Assembly (NCBI GenBank): GCA_029251865.1
Contig: JAQXCN010000060.1
Span: 34,625-98,624, forward strand
Direction: 5' to 3'
DNA length: 64,000 nucleotides
DNA from: Crocinitomicaceae bacterium
Lineage (GTDB): Bacteria; Bacteroidota; Bacteroidia; Flavobacteriales_D; Crocinitomicaceae
The notes beneath the pieces are model-generated. The model did no database searches, was not told where the DNA came from, and worked only from the letters and a program-made list of their open reading frames with translations. How positions within the stretch are numbered: the stretch's first letter is position 1; each line of letters opens with the position of its first letter. The translations under genes were made by a program, and so were the position numbers. Positions 1 through 9,119 of this stretch are shown here, in pieces.

Positions 1-68
1 TCAACACAAACGAAAGTTATGATTTGAGATTATCACATGCACTTTTAAAACATTCCATAGAAGAGTGA
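1..68 (+). CDS. 3' end of an upstream gene, truncated by the window edge
   Basis: An open frame enters the window (codons in phase with base 3) and ends at TGA 66-68; the visible C-terminus ends in LLKHSIEE. The stop overlaps the GTG start of the next gene (GTGA, bases 65-68), the same coupling seen at the following junctions, which supports a real gene belonging to the exopolysaccharide operon. About 21 residues are visible, too few to name a family. Confidence 0.6.
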   Translation, partial: NTNESYDLRLSHALLKHSIEE

Positions 69-985
69 AGGTCCTTTTTGTAAGCAGCGGTAATTTAAAT
101 AAAGGTCGACCAAGTGTTCTTGTTAAGAATCAAGGTGACTCCTTGGTAGACTGTGATATTGAAGTTGCTTATTTTACCATCCAAAGCAAAGGTTTAATGG
201 GTTATCTAGGAGCAGTAAGGCACATTTTAAGAACCATAAAATTAAATAAACCGGATTGCATTCATTCGCACTATTCATTAAGTGCTTTTGCTACATCAAT
301 TGCTTTGATATTGCTAAGAAAAAAAACACCGCATATAGTATCTTTAATGGGCAGCGATACAAAAATTGGTGGTTGGAAAAGAACCCTTGCAATTCACTTA
401 TCTAAGAGTCGATGGAACCATACGATTGTAAAGGCAGAAAGCATGGCAAAAGAATTAGGTATTAACAAATACAACGTTATACCTAACGGTGTTGACATGC
501 GCAAATTGAAGCCAATTAGTTCAGATAATAATTTAAGCGTTATTTTCCCCGCGGACCCGTCTAGGGAATCTAAAAACTATAACCTTGCAGAACGCGCTGT
601 ATCACTAGTGAAAGAGTCCATACCAAATTTGAATTTTCAAATTTGTTTTGGCCTAAAACACGCAGAAATCATTTCAAAACTTCAGCAATCAGGAGTGGTT
701 TTAATAACATCACTTTGGGAAGGATCCCCGAACATTGTAAAAGAAGCTATGGTTCTCAATAAGCCAATTGTATGCACGAAGGTTGGAGATACAGAATTAC
801 TGCTTGAAAATGTATCAGGCGCATTCTTGGTTGGTTTCGATGTTCAAGAGGTTGCGAATGGGATCAAAAAAGCTATCGCTTTTAGCCAAAGCGAAAGTAA
901 ATCAACAGGTCGTATGAGAATAGAGGAACTGAAGCTTGATAGTACAAGTATTGCGGAGCGATTAATCAACATCTATAAATCATAA
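65..985 (+). CDS. Glycosyltransferase, GT4 family
   Basis: A 306-residue GT-B fold glycosyltransferase. The N-terminal half opens with MKVLFVSSGNLNKG and carries the acceptor-side LMGSDT segment. The C-terminal half has IPNGVDM and the donor-binding motif LWEGSPNIVKEAM (about residues 215-230) with the two glutamates of the GT4 EX7E motif. It probably transfers a nucleotide-activated sugar onto a lipid-linked intermediate at the inner face of the membrane. It is rather short for GT4 (usually 350-400). The start is GTG, overlapping the previous stop; its own stop overlaps the next start as TAATG. Donor and acceptor sugars cannot be deduced. Confidence 0.85.
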   Translation: MKVLFVSSGNLNKGRPSVLVKNQGDSLVDCDIEVAYFTIQSKGLMGYLGAVRHILRTIKLNKPDCIHSHYSLSAFATSIALILLRKKTPHIVSLMGSDTKIGGWKRTLAIHLSKSRWNHTIVKAESMAKELGINKYNVIPNGVDMRKLKPISSDNNLSVIFPADPSRESKNYNLAERAVSLVKESIPNLNFQICFGLKHAEIISKLQQSGVVLITSLWEGSPNIVKEAMVLNKPIVCTKVGDTELLLENVSGAFLVGFDVQEVANGIKKAIAFSQSESKSTGRMRIEELKLDSTSIAERLINIYKS

Positions 986-2133
986 TGGTAAAGGGAGTTC
1001 TTATTATCGAAGGGCATGTTCAAGGGCTTTCTAATGCCCGCAGTGCCGCAGAACTCAATCTCCCTGTCTGGGTGATGCACAATGGCTCCTGTATTACCTC
1101 CCACTCTCATTCTTGTAAAAAATTCATTCCATGTAGTCCCTACGGCTCTCCGGAATTTATTGAAGAACTAGTAAAACTTGGTAAACAAAATAGACTTAAG
1201 GATTGGCTTATCTTACCATCGAACGATTATGCTGTTCTTAATATTGCAAAAAATATAAAAAAACTTGTTCCTTTTTACAAAACCTTTAGTTCAAGTATTG
1301 AGATCCTTAATACTATTGTGAATAAAAGCAAATTAATGGGGCTTGCTATAGAGTCGGAAATTGATATTCCCAAGACCTATGAAGAAATTCAATACAATGA
1401 TTTTTTAGAACACGATTTTACATACCCACTCCTTACCAGGGGAATTATAGGTCAAGATTTTTATAAAAGAATTGGTGTTAAAGCCCTCAAAAGCGAAAAC
1501 CTAAAGGAACTCAAATTAAATCTCATTCGCATTACAAATCACATTGATCTAAGCCAATCGATTACCCAAGAACTCATTCAAACAACAAATGGTCAAAAAT
1601 CAGCAACAATTTCTACATGCTGTCTATGCGTTGAGGGAATCATTCTTAATTTATGGATGGGTGAAAAACTCAATGAGCATCCCATATCTTATGGGACAGC
1701 GACTCTCGCACGAAGTGTAAAAATAAAAGCGTTAGAAGAACCTGCTAAAAAACTAATAAAAGCGATTAATTATACGGGGATTTGTGAAATTGAATGGTTA
1801 TACAATCCCAAGCAAAGAAAATATAACCTCATCGAAATTAATCCAAGAACATGGCTTTGGGTCGAGCTTGCAAAAGCCTCGGGAATTGATTTTATAAAAG
1901 ATGTGATTCATATTTTAAACGGCGAAGAAATAACAAAAAATAAGTTTTATGAAAATCATGTTTATTGGTATAACCCGATAACATATTATCCTTTTAAATT
2001 TTTTGCAATAGTCAAAAACATACCCAATTTCAGTCCAAAAGGTAAAGTGGTGAATGCATTATTTAAAAAAGGAGATAATAAACCTGGTTGCGCTTATCTT
2101 TGGACTTTATTAAATATTATAAAACGAAGATGA
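985..2133 (+). CDS. ATP-grasp family protein (carboxylate-amine ligase-like)
   Basis: A 382-residue protein of the ATP-grasp superfamily. It has an N-terminal Rossmann-like pre-ATP domain, an ATP-grasp core, and a metal/ATP-binding segment near residues 260-295 with ICEIEW followed by NLIEINPRTW, where the Glu and Asn residues typically bind Mg-ATP. Such enzymes ligate a carboxylate to an amine through an acyl phosphate. Inside a polysaccharide operon it may amidate a uronic acid or add an amino acid to a sugar; this is inference from context. Its start overlaps the previous stop by 1 nt and its stop overlaps the next ATG as ATGA. Confidence 0.75.
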   Translation: MVKGVLIIEGHVQGLSNARSAAELNLPVWVMHNGSCITSHSHSCKKFIPCSPYGSPEFIEELVKLGKQNRLKDWLILPSNDYAVLNIAKNIKKLVPFYKTFSSSIEILNTIVNKSKLMGLAIESEIDIPKTYEEIQYNDFLEHDFTYPLLTRGIIGQDFYKRIGVKALKSENLKELKLNLIRITNHIDLSQSITQELIQTTNGQKSATISTCCLCVEGIILNLWMGEKLNEHPISYGTATLARSVKIKALEEPAKKLIKAINYTGICEIEWLYNPKQRKYNLIEINPRTWLWVELAKASGIDFIKDVIHILNGEEITKNKFYENHVYWYNPITYYPFKFFAIVKNIPNFSPKGKVVNALFKKGDNKPGCAYLWTLLNIIKRR

Positions 2134-3212
2134 CGGTTTTATTTATTACTGGACACCCTGCTCAAATTCATAATTTTAGAATCGTTAAACAGCTTCTTGA
2201 AAAAAAGGGACACGACGTCCATTGGGTCTCTAGTAAGAAAGATATCAGTTTTCAGCTTTTAAAGCTCTACAACATAAAGTATACGGAAATTAGAAAACCT
2301 GACAAGAACCTATTTTCAAAGGCGAAGGCTTTATTTGTGAATACTCGAATTATCATGCGCGTATTAAGAACAAAAAAAGTAGACCTGATTGTATCGCGTG
2401 TATCCCCATTTGGAGCGCTAGCTGGATTTCTTTACCGCAAACCTCACATCGCATTAGCAGATACAGAGTCGTCTGGAATATATGATACAATCTTTTCTAA
2501 ATTTATTCAAGTGTTAATAACATCTTTGAGCTATGCGCGAACACTAAGAAAAGATCAGGTAAGAATAGATAGTAATATAGAATTGTTTTATCTGCATCCT
2601 GAGCATTACGTATTACCAAAAGAAAATACGCCTTCATTGAAGATACAAAAAGATGAGCCTTATGCCTTACTAAGATTTGTGAATTGGGAAGCATATCATG
2701 ATAAAGGACTTAGTGGTTTTACAAATGAAAATAAAATAAAAGTGGTTAACGAGCTACGCAAGAACCACATGAAAGTATTTATCTCCTCAGAAGGTGCATT
2801 GCCTGAAGAACTCGAACCTTTCAGAATTTCAATATCTTTTGATGAAATGCATGACGTTATTGCAAAGAGCAAATTATTTTTCGGTGAAGGCGCCTCAATG
2901 GCGGCAGAAGCTGCTGTTCTTGGTGTACCTGCAATTTTTCTCAATGACAATTGGTCAGGCAATGCTATAGATCTTGTTAAATACGAGTTGATGTACTGTT
3001 TCAAAAGTACATCGCAAGACCAGAATGAAGCCATTTCAAAAGCAATAGCAATTGCTACGATGACAGATAAAACTTATTACCAAAATAAACGGAAAATTTA
3101 CCTAGACTCTAAAATAGACGCCTCCACTTTTCTTTGTTGGTTTATTGAAAACTACCCTGAAAGTAAAATTAAAGCATTAATAAAAACCTCTAATTTAGTC
3201 GATCTTAAGTAA
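2130..3212 (+). CDS. DUF354 family protein, GT-B glycosyltransferase-like
   Basis: A 360-residue protein whose N-terminus (MTVLFITGHPAQIHNFRIV, then LLEKKGHDV) matches the DUF354 family, which has a GT-B fold related to UDP-GlcNAc 2-epimerases and glycosyltransferases. A C-terminal segment near residues 250-275 (FFGEGASMAAEAAVLGVP) is typical of the nucleotide-sugar site. I chose ATG 2130, which overlaps the previous TGA as ATGA, over an in-frame TTG at 2088 inside the previous gene. The stop overlaps the next ATG (TAATG). Its reaction is unknown; a role in polysaccharide assembly is inferred from the operon. Confidence 0.75.
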   Translation: MTVLFITGHPAQIHNFRIVKQLLEKKGHDVHWVSSKKDISFQLLKLYNIKYTEIRKPDKNLFSKAKALFVNTRIIMRVLRTKKVDLIVSRVSPFGALAGFLYRKPHIALADTESSGIYDTIFSKFIQVLITSLSYARTLRKDQVRIDSNIELFYLHPEHYVLPKENTPSLKIQKDEPYALLRFVNWEAYHDKGLSGFTNENKIKVVNELRKNHMKVFISSEGALPEELEPFRISISFDEMHDVIAKSKLFFGEGASMAAEAAVLGVPAIFLNDNWSGNAIDLVKYELMYCFKSTSQDQNEAISKAIAIATMTDKTYYQNKRKIYLDSKIDASTFLCWFIENYPESKIKALIKTSNLVDLK

Positions 3213-3967
3213 TGGATTTCACAATATATACCTATAAAAAATTACTGAATGCACTTCAAAATGCTGGTTACAACTTCCAAACCTTCGCTGAATTTATAAG
3301 AGAACCAAAAGAAAAAAGCGTAATGCTCCGCCACGATGTAGACAAACGACCAAGAAATTCAGAGGAATTTGCTAAAATTCAGAAATCTCTTGGAATCAAA
3401 GGGACCTATTATTTCAGATGCGTGCCAGAAAGCTATGATGAGCAAATCATCAGAAATATCTCGGAAATGAACCATGAGGTTGGCTACCATTACGAAGAAA
3501 TGGATTTATGTCATGGGAATCTTGATTCGGCTCTTAAATTATTTGAAAAAAACATTACAAAACTACGCGAACTTTGTCCTATTGAAAGTATATGTATGCA
3601 CGGAAGCCCAAGATCAAAGTATGACAATAAATCACTTTGGAATTCAAATAAATATTCTGATTATCAGGTTGTTGGAGAGCCATACCTAGACTTAAATTTT
3701 AACAAAATAGGATACCTTACCGACACGGGGCGCACTTGGAATGGAGCACGGTTCTCAGTACGTGACAAAGTAGATTCCAAGCTAGAATTTAACATTGCTT
3801 CAACACAAGAGTTCATCGGTGCATTAAATGAAAATAGACTTCCAAATCAATTAATGCTCACTTTTCATCCACAACGCTGGACATCTAATAAGACAGCTTG
3901 GTTTCAAGAGCTTCTAGTTCAAAACTTGAAAAACGTAGTGAAAAAGATTTTAGTAAGAAGAAATTAA
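3212..3967 (+). CDS. Polysaccharide deacetylase-like (NodB/CE4-like) protein
   Basis: A 251-residue protein resembling the NodB homology domain. MLRHDVD near residue 40 carries the motif-1 aspartates, EVGYHYEEMD near residue 90 supplies a motif-2-like histidine, and LMLTFHPQRW near the C-terminus resembles the late histidine motif. Members remove N- or O-acetyl groups from polysaccharides. This subgroup is usually soluble and here has no signal peptide, so it may act on a cytoplasmic lipid-linked sugar. It is the last gene of the tightly overlapping run; a 173-nt gap follows. Confidence 0.75.
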   Translation: MDFTIYTYKKLLNALQNAGYNFQTFAEFIREPKEKSVMLRHDVDKRPRNSEEFAKIQKSLGIKGTYYFRCVPESYDEQIIRNISEMNHEVGYHYEEMDLCHGNLDSALKLFEKNITKLRELCPIESICMHGSPRSKYDNKSLWNSNKYSDYQVVGEPYLDLNFNKIGYLTDTGRTWNGARFSVRDKVDSKLEFNIASTQEFIGALNENRLPNQLMLTFHPQRWTSNKTAWFQELLVQNLKNVVKKILVRRN

Positions 3968-4104
3968 AACGGTTTTATGATTCACACATGAAACGCGGTT
4001 GTATCTGGACAGAAAACAATAAGAGTCGTAAATCCGTGTTATCCCTTTCATTCGAATTCTCGAAGATGTATTCTAGTTAATTTTAAGATTTCAGATAATT
4101 GGCT

Positions 4105-4112
4105 TATTTTTG
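4105..4112 (+). promoter_or_regulatory. Candidate -7 promoter element of the sugar transferase operon
   Basis: TATTTTTG fits the Bacteroidota -7 consensus TAnnTTTG and lies 28 nt before ATG 4141, in the only sizeable gap of the polysaccharide locus. No clear TTG box is seen upstream. Its position argues for starting the next gene at 4141 rather than at an in-frame TTG at 4099. Confidence 0.4.
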
Positions 4113-4140
4113 CTTGAACAAAGGAATACAAAGGATAGCT

Positions 4141-5184
4141 ATGGAAAATAACGTCAATTTAGAGCACGACACTTCTGTTGAACTAGACGCTATGGTAGCC
4201 TTACTTGTAAAAAAAGCAGCCACAGCAAAAGAGTCACTTTTTAATGAAGAGTATTTGCTAGAACAACTCCTTCAATCCTTTCAGCTAAATAAAACACATA
4301 AATACTTTATTGATACCCAGCCATTAAATGAATTTAGAGATTTAGATGCTCATTTAAAACTAATGAATACAGAGTTGGACAACGAAAAACTCTATATTGG
4401 ATTCGTGCAAACCTTAAGTGATTGGAGAAAATCTAAAACTATACTTCGAATCCCAATCATTGGTATGAGTTTTAGGATTTTCACCTTCTTTACCAAACGT
4501 GTCATTCCAAGACTAAATATTTATAAAAAAGTTGGTCTTCAGAGAAAATTCCATTTCCTTTCTAAGGCGGAATCAATTGGGCGGCTCATATATAATGGCT
4601 TTGAAGTTCAGGCTTTTTTAGAAATTAAAAACAGACATGTTTTTGTAGTCAAAAAAATTGGGCAACCTAAATCTGTAAAGCCTAGCTTTGGTCCTATTTT
4701 CAAAATGAACCGAATTGCAAAAAATGGAAAAATTATAGGTGTTTATAAGTTAAGAACTATGCATCCCTATTCTGAATTTGTATACGACTACATGGTTGTA
4801 AACCATGGATTTGGACCAGATGGTAAAATAAAAGATGATTTCAGAACATCAAGATGGGGTAAAATTCTAAGGAAATATTGGATTGACGAGCTTCCGCAAT
4901 TAGTAAATCTATTTAATATGCAAATGAAACTAGTTGGTGTTCGTCCCGTAAGTGAATCTTATTTCAATAGACTACCTAAAAAATTAAAAGAAAACAGGGT
5001 GAAATATAAGCCAGGATGTATACCGCCATATGTTGCTTTAGATTTAGGAACTACTAAGGATGCAGTTTTAAAGGCAGAAGAAATTTATTTAGAAGAAAAA
5101 GAAAGGAATCCTTACACCACAGATTTGAAATATTTGTTTAAATCTATATACAAAATCATTTTTCAACGTAAACGGTCTGCATGA
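4141..5184 (+). CDS. Sugar transferase (polyprenyl-phosphate sugar-1-P transferase family)
   Basis: A 347-residue protein whose C-terminal 170 residues match the bacterial sugar transferase domain: FGPIFKMNRI, VYKLRTMHPYSE, then DELPQLVNLF and LVGVRPVS. Such enzymes move sugar-1-phosphate from UDP-sugar to undecaprenyl phosphate to start repeat-unit synthesis. The N-terminal half has no multi-pass membrane region. Its SKAESIGRLIYNGFEV...FVVKKIG stretch looks like a decayed methyltransferase C-terminus, a layout I recognise from other Bacteroidota sugar transferases. ATG 4141 is preferred over TTG 4099. The stop overlaps the next start (ATGATG). Confidence 0.8.
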   Translation: MENNVNLEHDTSVELDAMVALLVKKAATAKESLFNEEYLLEQLLQSFQLNKTHKYFIDTQPLNEFRDLDAHLKLMNTELDNEKLYIGFVQTLSDWRKSKTILRIPIIGMSFRIFTFFTKRVIPRLNIYKKVGLQRKFHFLSKAESIGRLIYNGFEVQAFLEIKNRHVFVVKKIGQPKSVKPSFGPIFKMNRIAKNGKIIGVYKLRTMHPYSEFVYDYMVVNHGFGPDGKIKDDFRTSRWGKILRKYWIDELPQLVNLFNMQMKLVGVRPVSESYFNRLPKKLKENRVKYKPGCIPPYVALDLGTTKDAVLKAEEIYLEEKERNPYTTDLKYLFKSIYKIIFQRKRSA

Positions 5185-5951
5185 TGAAATTAAAAAACCT
5201 TACTGCATTAATGTCGGTTTGTATTATTTTGTTTTCCTGTCGTAACAGTGATAATGTAATTTATTTTCAAGGCGAGTTCTCTAATATTGATCAAAAATAT
5301 CATTCTACTTTTGTTCCTGTTATCGAAAAGAATGATTTACTGGATATCAAGCTTATTTCTCAAAATACTGAAGCATCTGCCTTGTTCACTCCAAAAATTG
5401 AAAATTCTAGAAACTCAATAACATATTCCTCCGGTGCACCCGCAAAAGAAGGTTTCTTGGTAAATCAGAATGGGGAAATTGAACTCCCTTACATTGGTGT
5501 GTTGGTTGTTGCAGGCCTTTCAAGAGATGAGGTTACGCTCGAAATTGAAAAAAGACTTTCAGAGTATATAAACGAGCCAATTATTAAAGTTCAAATTTTA
5601 AATTTCAAAGTGACAATACTTGGAGATGTAAGAAACCCTGGCACATTCAATATTCCAAATGAAAAATTATCTATCGTTGAAGCTATAGGTATTGCTGGTG
5701 ATCTTAATATTACGGGTATGAGAAAGGATATAAAATTGATAAGAGAAATTGGAGGCTCAAGAAAAGAGTATAATATTGATTTTACGGACAAAAATATATT
5801 TAACGCAGACTTTTTCTTCCTAAAGCAGAATGACATTATATATGTTCCTCAAAACAGAGCAAAAATTAGTAATTCAAGTTTTAGTCAGATTTATCTTCCA
5901 ATATTATCCACGCTTTCTATTTTATTGAGCACAATAAGTCTATTTAGATAG
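5181..5951 (+). CDS. wza: Polysaccharide export lipoprotein (Wza/OPX family)
   Basis: A 256-residue outer-membrane polysaccharide export protein. A lipoprotein signal peptide ends in LFSC with the lipidated cysteine at residue 20. A Poly_export domain follows (NDLLDIKLIS, GEIELPYIGVLVVAGLSRDEV), then an SLBB-type segment (VTILGDVRNPGTFNIP). A hydrophobic C-terminal helix (IYLPILSTLSILLSTISLF) could span the outer membrane, as in Wza. It would form the exit channel working with the Wzc-like kinase encoded immediately downstream; the two genes overlap by 1 nt (TAGTG). It is shorter than E. coli Wza, as is usual in Bacteroidota. Confidence 0.88.
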   Translation: MMKLKNLTALMSVCIILFSCRNSDNVIYFQGEFSNIDQKYHSTFVPVIEKNDLLDIKLISQNTEASALFTPKIENSRNSITYSSGAPAKEGFLVNQNGEIELPYIGVLVVAGLSRDEVTLEIEKRLSEYINEPIIKVQILNFKVTILGDVRNPGTFNIPNEKLSIVEAIGIAGDLNITGMRKDIKLIREIGGSRKEYNIDFTDKNIFNADFFFLKQNDIIYVPQNRAKISNSSFSQIYLPILSTLSILLSTISLFR

Positions 5952-8368
5952 TGATTCAGAATAACAAAATCATCGAGTCTATACAGACTCAAGAAACAAA
6001 TTACCGCGAACTTTTAATGTCGTATCTTTCAAAGTGGAAGGTATTTACTCTTTTATTGATCATTTGCATAGGAGGCGCTCATCTGTATTTGAGATATGCG
6101 AACCCGCTTTACGAGGCTCGTGCGACTATACTCATTAAGAATAGTCAGAAGATTGGTACTGGAATGTCCGAGACTTCTGTTTTCGAAGATTTGAGTGTTT
6201 TTGGAGAAAGCCGCTCAATTGAAAATGAAAAATCAATTTTGAATTCAAGAAACATTATGAGAAAAGTCATAATGGATCTTGGACTAAGACATGAATACTA
6301 CGCCCTAGGTTCTGTGACTGGATTCAATCGATTTGAGCAATATAACAATTGTCCGATTCAAGTTGAATTCAGTTACGAGGATACTATTAAATTCATAAAT
6401 TCAAGACATAAGCTCAATCTTGAGATTCAAGATCTCGAAAAGGTTCGAGTGAAAACTAAAGGTGGGGGAATTACCTATAAGTTTAATAAATGGTATCCTA
6501 CTAAAAATAAAAAGTTCAATATCCGAATTGTCCCAACCAGTTACTTTACAAAAAATCAAATAGGTCGTAAAATTGAATACCACATGATTCCTCTTGAAGC
6601 ATGTGTAAATAAATACTTAGCAAAACTCAGCATTCAACAAAATGCAAAAAACTCAGCAATATTACAACTTACAATACGTCACCAATCAAAAGAAAAAGCT
6701 GTTGATGTTGTAAATGAAATCATCTCAAAATATAATGAGGACGCCATAAGCGATAAAAATATGATTTCAAAGAACACTTCTGAATTTATTAGTGGAAGGG
6801 TCAAAGTAATCTCGAAGGAACTAGATAACGTTGAGGACTTAGCAAAGGATTTTAAAAATTCAAATGAACTTATAGACATATCATTCGAATCCCAAATTGG
6901 GTTAAACTACTCTAATGATATCCGCCAAAAGCTCATAGAGGCAAATACTCAATTGCAATTAAGTAACATGATGATCGAACATTTAGACAAGAATGATCAG
7001 AATGATGTTTTAATCCCGATTAATCTAGGCCTTGCTGACAACAGAATAGAAAGTACCATATACGAGCATAACAAACTTGTAATGGATCGATTAGATGCGC
7101 TTAAAACATCGAAAGAGAAGAACCCAATAATTATTAATCTTTCAGAGCGAATAAAGGAACTAAAAGCTAATATCAAAAACAGTATCAATAACTTAATTGA
7201 AGTCAAATTAAAAACGGTTAAAGAAATAGAAAAAGAGGAACGAAAAATTGAGGCCTCACTTACTAAAATACCGAAATTTGAAAAAGAACTTCGTGGTATA
7301 GTAAGACAACAGCAAATTAAGGAGTCGTTGTTCCTATATCTTTTACAAAAAAGAGAAGAGGCTCGTATAGCGCTAGCTGTGGGGCTTGGCAATGCTAAAA
7401 TTGTTGACCCTGGGTATAGCAACGGTGTTATTGTATCTCCAAAATACAATGTAATTTACTCATTTTCGGTAATATTAGCGATTGTTCTAGGGTTTCTGTA
7501 TGTGTATGTCAAAGGTGTACTGTACGATAAAGTCTATTCGAAATCAGATATTGATAAGTTTGGATTACCGTACATTGGAAATATCCCTCTCGGAGAAAAA
7601 AAATCAAATATTGTTATTTCTAAGGGTAGTAAAACTGCAATTTCTGAAGCATTCAGAACACTTCGAACGAATATTGATTTTATGATGCCTAGCAAAGGTC
7701 ATGCGAAAACAATCTTAATAACCTCTTCAGTAGCAAAAGAAGGAAAGTCGTTTACAGCTGTAAACTTTTCACTTTCACTCGCACTATCAGGTAAAAAGGT
7801 ACTTATCCTCGGTATGGATTTAAGAGCTCCAAAGCTGGAAGACTATATGGGGAATGATAGGTCAAAAGGAGTCACCAATTATATTGTTGACCCAAGTAAG
7901 TCATACGAGGATTATATATATACGACTGAACTCAATAATAATATTGATGTATTACCTTCAGGAGATATCCCTCCCAATCCCTCGGAATTGCTGATGTCAG
8001 ACAAGGTCAATCATCTATTTAATGATTTAAAATCAAAATATGACTATATTATCGTGGATACGGCACCAATCGGCATCGTTAGCGATGCGCTACTTATATC
8101 TAAGCACGCAGATACGGTAGTATACGTCGTACGCGCACACCAACTCCCGAGAAAAATGCTGAATATAGCCGCAGATCTCAAAGCAGAAGATCGTTTACCA
8201 AATATGGCAATATTACTCAATGGAACATTTGGAAATAAAGGTTACGGTTACGGTTACGGATATGGATACGGCTATGGATACGGCTATGGGTATACAGAAG
8301 ACTACTACGGTGATAATAGCACTAAGGGTAGTAAATTCAACCCACGAAATTGGTTTAAAAAGAAATAG
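5951..8368 (+). CDS. wzc: Wzc-like polysaccharide co-polymerase and BY-type tyrosine kinase
   Basis: An 805-residue inner-membrane protein. An N-terminal Wzz domain starts with TM helix about 31-47; a long periplasmic coiled-coil region follows, a second TM lies near 501-520, and a cytoplasmic BY-kinase domain ends the protein. The Walker A is SVAKEGKSF (about 594-602), Walker A-prime is LGMDLRAP and Walker B is YIIVDTAP (about 699-706). The tail has nine Gly-Tyr repeats (764-781) and further tyrosines, the expected autophosphorylation cluster. It controls polymerisation and export together with the upstream OPX lipoprotein. The start is GTG overlapping the previous TAG. Its last 14 nt overlap the convergent xth gene. 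Confidence 0.92.
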   Translation: MIQNNKIIESIQTQETNYRELLMSYLSKWKVFTLLLIICIGGAHLYLRYANPLYEARATILIKNSQKIGTGMSETSVFEDLSVFGESRSIENEKSILNSRNIMRKVIMDLGLRHEYYALGSVTGFNRFEQYNNCPIQVEFSYEDTIKFINSRHKLNLEIQDLEKVRVKTKGGGITYKFNKWYPTKNKKFNIRIVPTSYFTKNQIGRKIEYHMIPLEACVNKYLAKLSIQQNAKNSAILQLTIRHQSKEKAVDVVNEIISKYNEDAISDKNMISKNTSEFISGRVKVISKELDNVEDLAKDFKNSNELIDISFESQIGLNYSNDIRQKLIEANTQLQLSNMMIEHLDKNDQNDVLIPINLGLADNRIESTIYEHNKLVMDRLDALKTSKEKNPIIINLSERIKELKANIKNSINNLIEVKLKTVKEIEKEERKIEASLTKIPKFEKELRGIVRQQQIKESLFLYLLQKREEARIALAVGLGNAKIVDPGYSNGVIVSPKYNVIYSFSVILAIVLGFLYVYVKGVLYDKVYSKSDIDKFGLPYIGNIPLGEKKSNIVISKGSKTAISEAFRTLRTNIDFMMPSKGHAKTILITSSVAKEGKSFTAVNFSLSLALSGKKVLILGMDLRAPKLEDYMGNDRSKGVTNYIVDPSKSYEDYIYTTELNNNIDVLPSGDIPPNPSELLMSDKVNHLFNDLKSKYDYIIVDTAPIGIVSDALLISKHADTVVYVVRAHQLPRKMLNIAADLKAEDRLPNMAILLNGTFGNKGYGYGYGYGYGYGYGYGYTEDYYGDNSTKGSKFNPRNWFKKK
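8240..8293 (+). repeat. Nine tandem Gly-Tyr codon pairs in the Wzc tail
   Basis: Nine consecutive 6-bp units encode Gly-Tyr. Codons vary among units (GGT/GGA/GGC/GGG with TAC/TAT), so the peptide rather than the DNA repeat appears to be preserved. The tract supplies a dense set of phosphorylatable tyrosines at the C-terminus of the kinase. Confidence 0.95.
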
Positions 8369-9119
8369 ATACTGGACAATGGTCGGATCCCATTATTTCA
8401 TGGTGGATTTCTGCTGAAACCAATTTAGATTCAAGTTCCTTCGAAACCAAAAAATAATCAATACGCCAACCAATATTTCGCTTTCTAGCACCTGCCCTAT
8501 AACTCCACCAAGAATACCGCTCTGTTTTTTCAGGATGCATAAATCGAAAAGAATCGATGAAACCTGAAGATATATATCGATTCATTCCATCAATTTCTTC
8601 TTGCATGTGACCCGCAGATTTATTGTAATTGGGCTTTGGGCGCGCCAAATCAATAGACTTATGAGCGACATTGAAGTCACCACAAATAGCCACAGGTTTC
8701 TTGGCCTCTAATTTTTTCAAGTAGTCACAAAAGTCAACATCCCACTTTTGGCGGTATGGTAATCTGAGTAATGTATTTCCTGAATTTGGAACATATACGT
8801 TGACAAGGTAAAAATCAGCGAATTCCGCGCACACTACTCTACCCTCTTGGTCATGTTCGTTACTATTAATTCCATAAGAAACAGAAATAGGCTCTTCTTT
8901 CGAAAGAATTGCCGTGCCTGAATAACCTTTTTTTTCGGCTTCATTGGCAAAAACGTGATACCCATCCAATGATGAAACAGCTTCTTTAACCTGCAATACC
9001 GTCGCCTTTGTCTCTTGAAGGCAAATTATATCAAAATCTAAAGCTTTCATATCAGAAACGAATGATTTCCCTACGATAGCTCTAATTCCGTTAACATTAA
9101 AAGAAAGGAGTTTCATCAT
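8355..9119 (-). CDS. xth: Exodeoxyribonuclease III (AP endonuclease)
   Basis: A 254-residue enzyme of the exonuclease-endonuclease-phosphatase superfamily. It shows LLSFNVNGIRA, DIICLQETK (metal-binding Glu), GYSGTAIL, VYVPNSG, GDFNVAHKSIDL (catalytic Asp-Asn), IDYFLVS and the terminal GSDHCPVSI with the catalytic Asp-His. It cuts at abasic sites and removes 3' blocking groups in base-excision repair. The start overlaps the upstream small gene's stop (ATGA); the alternative second Met lies one codon later. The 3' end overlaps the wzc end by 14 nt in convergent orientation. Confidence 0.95.
   Translation of the reverse strand: MMKLLSFNVNGIRAIVGKSFVSDMKALDFDIICLQETKATVLQVKEAVSSLDGYHVFANEAEKKGYSGTAILSKEEPISVSYGINSNEHDQEGRVVCAEFADFYLVNVYVPNSGNTLLRLPYRQKWDVDFCDYLKKLEAKKPVAICGDFNVAHKSIDLARPKPNYNKSAGHMQEEIDGMNRYISSGFIDSFRFMHPEKTERYSWWSYRAGARKRNIGWRIDYFLVSKELESKLVSAEIHHEIMGSDHCPVSISF

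Noticed and set aside
2088..2129. Upstream TTG start for the DUF354 gene
   Set aside because: It would run 45 nt into the previous gene; ATG 2130 gives the ATGA overlap used throughout the operon and the family N-terminus.
3898..4080. 60-residue open frame after the NodB-like gene
   Set aside because: It begins inside the deacetylase gene in another frame, has no recognisable composition or promoter, and ends before the TATTTTTG box; likely chance.
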